Assembly: GCA_947629175.1 (NCBI GenBank)
Contig: CANRCT010000004.1
Span: forward strand, 1 to 64,000
Length of the DNA: 64,000 nt
Source of the DNA: an uncultured Muribaculaceae bacterium
GTDB lineage: Bacteria; Bacteroidota; Bacteroidia; Bacteroidales; Muribaculaceae
Reading direction: 5' to 3'
The number at the start of each line of letters is the position of its first letter. Position 1 is the first letter of the stretch. The notes under the pieces are model-generated. The model saw only the letters and a program-made list of their open reading frames with translations. It was not told the DNA's origin and did not search any database. Positions 62,598 through 64,000 of this stretch are shown in pieces. The translations under genes and the position numbers were made by a program.

Positions 62598-63407
62598 ATG
62601 AAAAGGATACTGTTTCTTCATGGCTTTACATCGAGTGGGGCATGTGAAATTGCCGAGACACTGAGAAAGGATTTGGAGGGAACCGCCGAGGTGGTTGCTC
62701 CGGACCTTCCACTCCACCCATACGAGGCGATGGATATGCTTCAGGACTTGTGCGAGGAGCAACAGTTCGACCTCATTGTCGGGTCGAGCTGCGGCTCATT
62801 CTACGGCCAGCAGCTTGTGAGATTCACAACTCTGCCGGCGATTCTTGTCAGTCCGTTCCTGAAGATGACGGAGTTTCTGGAGCCGCGCATCGGCATCCAC
62901 GAATACAAGTCGCCGCGCAAGGACGGCCAACAGCAGTTTGAGATTACTCCAGAGCTTATCGCCGAGTTTGCCGGGATGGAGGCTCATCAGTTCGACTGCT
63001 ACGACCCATTCAACCGCGACCGAGTCTGGGGAATGTTCGGCTCGCAGGACACGCTCGCCCATTTTCGGAATCTGTTCACTGAATATTATCCCAAGGCAAT
63101 CGACTTCGACGGCCCACACACCATGACCGCCGATAACGTCCGTCAAGACCTCGTCCCGGCAATAAAACGGTTGCTCGCCGAAATGCCAGCCGTCCGTGAA
63201 CGCTACTTCCGTCACTTCAAAGGCGGTAAATATCGGCTATGGCATATAGCAAAGGATTCCGAAACCCAGGAGCGCATGGTCGTCTATCAGGCTCTCTACG
63301 GCAAACACGGCTATTGGGTACGCCCCGAGCGGATGTTCTTCGAGCGCGTCACACGTGACGATCACACCTTCCCCCGCTTCACCGAAATCAAAAAAGGCGA
63401 GATATGA
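62598..63407 (+). CDS. YqiA-like alpha/beta-hydrolase fused to DUF1653
   Basis: A 269-aa protein from MKRILFLHGFTSSG; an ATG at 62574 would add eight residues. The N-terminal part (about 1-200) is a YqiA/YcfP-type esterase. The nucleophile elbow is VGSSCGSFYG, with the Asp in FGSQDTLAHF and the His in DGPHTMTADN. The C-terminal 65 residues (YFRHFKGGKYRLWHIAKDSETQERMVVYQALYG, VRPERMFFE) are a complete DUF1653 domain. The domains are joined in one chain, an unusual arrangement. It overlaps the following flavoprotein gene by 4 nt. Confidence 0.85.
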   Translation: MKRILFLHGFTSSGACEIAETLRKDLEGTAEVVAPDLPLHPYEAMDMLQDLCEEQQFDLIVGSSCGSFYGQQLVRFTTLPAILVSPFLKMTEFLEPRIGIHEYKSPRKDGQQQFEITPELIAEFAGMEAHQFDCYDPFNRDRVWGMFGSQDTLAHFRNLFTEYYPKAIDFDGPHTMTADNVRQDLVPAIKRLLAEMPAVRERYFRHFKGGKYRLWHIAKDSETQERMVVYQALYGKHGYWVRPERMFFERVTRDDHTFPRFTEIKKGEI

Positions 63408-63886
63408 GACCGATGAGAAAAGCGCAGCGTCAGCGCGACGCCGTCTGGGCGCTGCAAGTGTTCGACAAAGCGCCCTATGTCACAGTGAGCATGACACGCC
63501 CTGAAGGCACACCCTATGGATTGCCGCTGTCACTCGTAAGATGCGGCACCGACCGATTCTATTTCCATTGCGCCGGAGAGGGAGAGAAACTCGATTGCCT
63601 GAAAGTCAATCCGATAGTCAGCTTGTCGGCAGTCAGCAAATGCACGCCTAAATTTGAAGAAGAAAAGCATAACTTCACAGAATATTTCCATTCAGCGGTA
63701 GCCGTTGGAAGAGCCGAAATAGTCGAAGACGATTCCGAGAAGACATTGGCCCTGCGCCTGCTCTGCGAACGCTTTCTCCCCAACTACATGAGCCACTTCG
63801 ACGAAGCCATCACCCGCAGCCTGTCACGCACCACCATAGTAAGGATTACCCTTACCGAACCTCCGGTCGGCAAGTGCAAGCCCTGA
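63404..63886 (+). CDS. Pyridoxamine 5'-phosphate oxidase-family flavoprotein (Nim-like)
   Basis: A 160-aa FMN-binding split-barrel protein. RPEGTPYGLPLSLVRCGTDRFYFHCAGEGEKLDCLKVNPIVSLSAVSK is the usual FMN-contact region, and YFHSAVAVGRAEIVED and the C-terminal strand VRITLTEPPVGK complete the barrel. It resembles the NimA-like 5-nitroimidazole reductases and small flavin reductases; the actual activity and substrate are not determined by sequence. The ATG overlaps the stop of the fused hydrolase (ATGA). It ends the last operon in the window. Confidence 0.85.
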   Translation: MRPMRKAQRQRDAVWALQVFDKAPYVTVSMTRPEGTPYGLPLSLVRCGTDRFYFHCAGEGEKLDCLKVNPIVSLSAVSKCTPKFEEEKHNFTEYFHSAVAVGRAEIVEDDSEKTLALRLLCERFLPNYMSHFDEAITRSLSRTTIVRITLTEPPVGKCKP

Positions 63887-64000
63887 TCGAAGCAAAAGGC
63901 AACTAGACTTCTATTTGAATTGGAACAGTGTATTCAATATCATTTTACATTTCAGTGCAAAGATTTGGCACTGTATGTGACTAATTTTGCGATGTCATGG
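63887..64000. other. Intergenic end of the window with a promoter box
   Basis: 114 nt with no gene. A TAATTTTG -7 box (63982-63989) points rightward, so a plus-strand gene probably begins just after the window, and CAGTGC/GCACTG (63953-63958, 63968-63973) forms a short inverted repeat upstream of it. Confidence 0.5.

Overview
The window looks like chromosome of a Bacteroidales bacterium, probably Muribaculaceae-like. The pointers are a moderately high GC, the promoter form TTTG-N19-21-TAnnTTTG in place of Shine-Dalgarno-led starts, several Bacteroidetes-restricted families (PCMD, DUF3943, DUF4925, DUF5107, DUF6067, DUF3332), a two-gene methylmalonyl-CoA mutase beside a class I fumarase (succinate-propionate metabolism), many lipoproteins and outer-membrane barrels, and a tRNA-Met whose 3' CCA is not encoded. 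The placement is inferred from gene content only.

Layout. 1-2.9 kb: a damaged GH2 glycosidase. 3-8.8 kb: minus-strand fumarase, mutA, mutB. 8.9-14.5 kb: envelope genes (lipoprotein, phosphoethanolamine transferase, Omp85-like barrel, DUF3943, PCMD). 14.7-19.6 kb: tRNA-Pro, a membrane protein, aroE, a YeiH transporter, comEC. 20.4-27.6 kb: a 7.1-kb integrative element in tRNA-Met. It is bounded by 44-bp direct repeats and carries a tyrosine recombinase, a DNA-binding protein, a RepA-like ATPase, a Toprim/zinc-finger protein, several small proteins and a lipoprotein. 27.8-32 kb: a two-component system divergent from a TonB-receptor-like barrel that has tandem direct repeats in its promoter. 32.2-34.2 kb: an OxyR-like regulator between a small ferredoxin and a polyferredoxin membrane protein. 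34.2-40.1 kb: GNAT, YjbQ, ECF sigma, cdsA, purM, mltF, DUF3332. 40.2-45.6 kb: an MFS transporter, a barrel, PCMD and DUF4925 lipoproteins. 45.7-54.7 kb: an orphan HipB-like regulator with two palindromic operators, then a minus-strand glycan operon (DUF6067, DUF5107, a 76-aa ORF, GH2) without SusC/SusD. 55-57.9 kb: DUF488, hybrid-cluster protein, small membrane proteins, a cupin. 58-64 kb: an accessory region of small unknown proteins, a roughly 223-nt noncoding hairpin, an XRE/AlbA_2-ATPase pair, a YqiA-DUF1653 fusion and a Nim-like flavoprotein.

The strongest second-look candidates are the tRNA-Met element and the long imperfect hairpin at 60578-60800. The element is small enough to be a phage satellite or mobilizable island. 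It has repeated arm-type sites at both ends, a substitute tRNA terminator with a compensatory base-pair change, a stem-loop-dense noncoding region and a possible terminase-small-subunit-like protein. One arm of the 60578-60800 hairpin can also pair with a neighbouring sequence, which suggests a switch. No database search was possible; family names come from recognised motifs.
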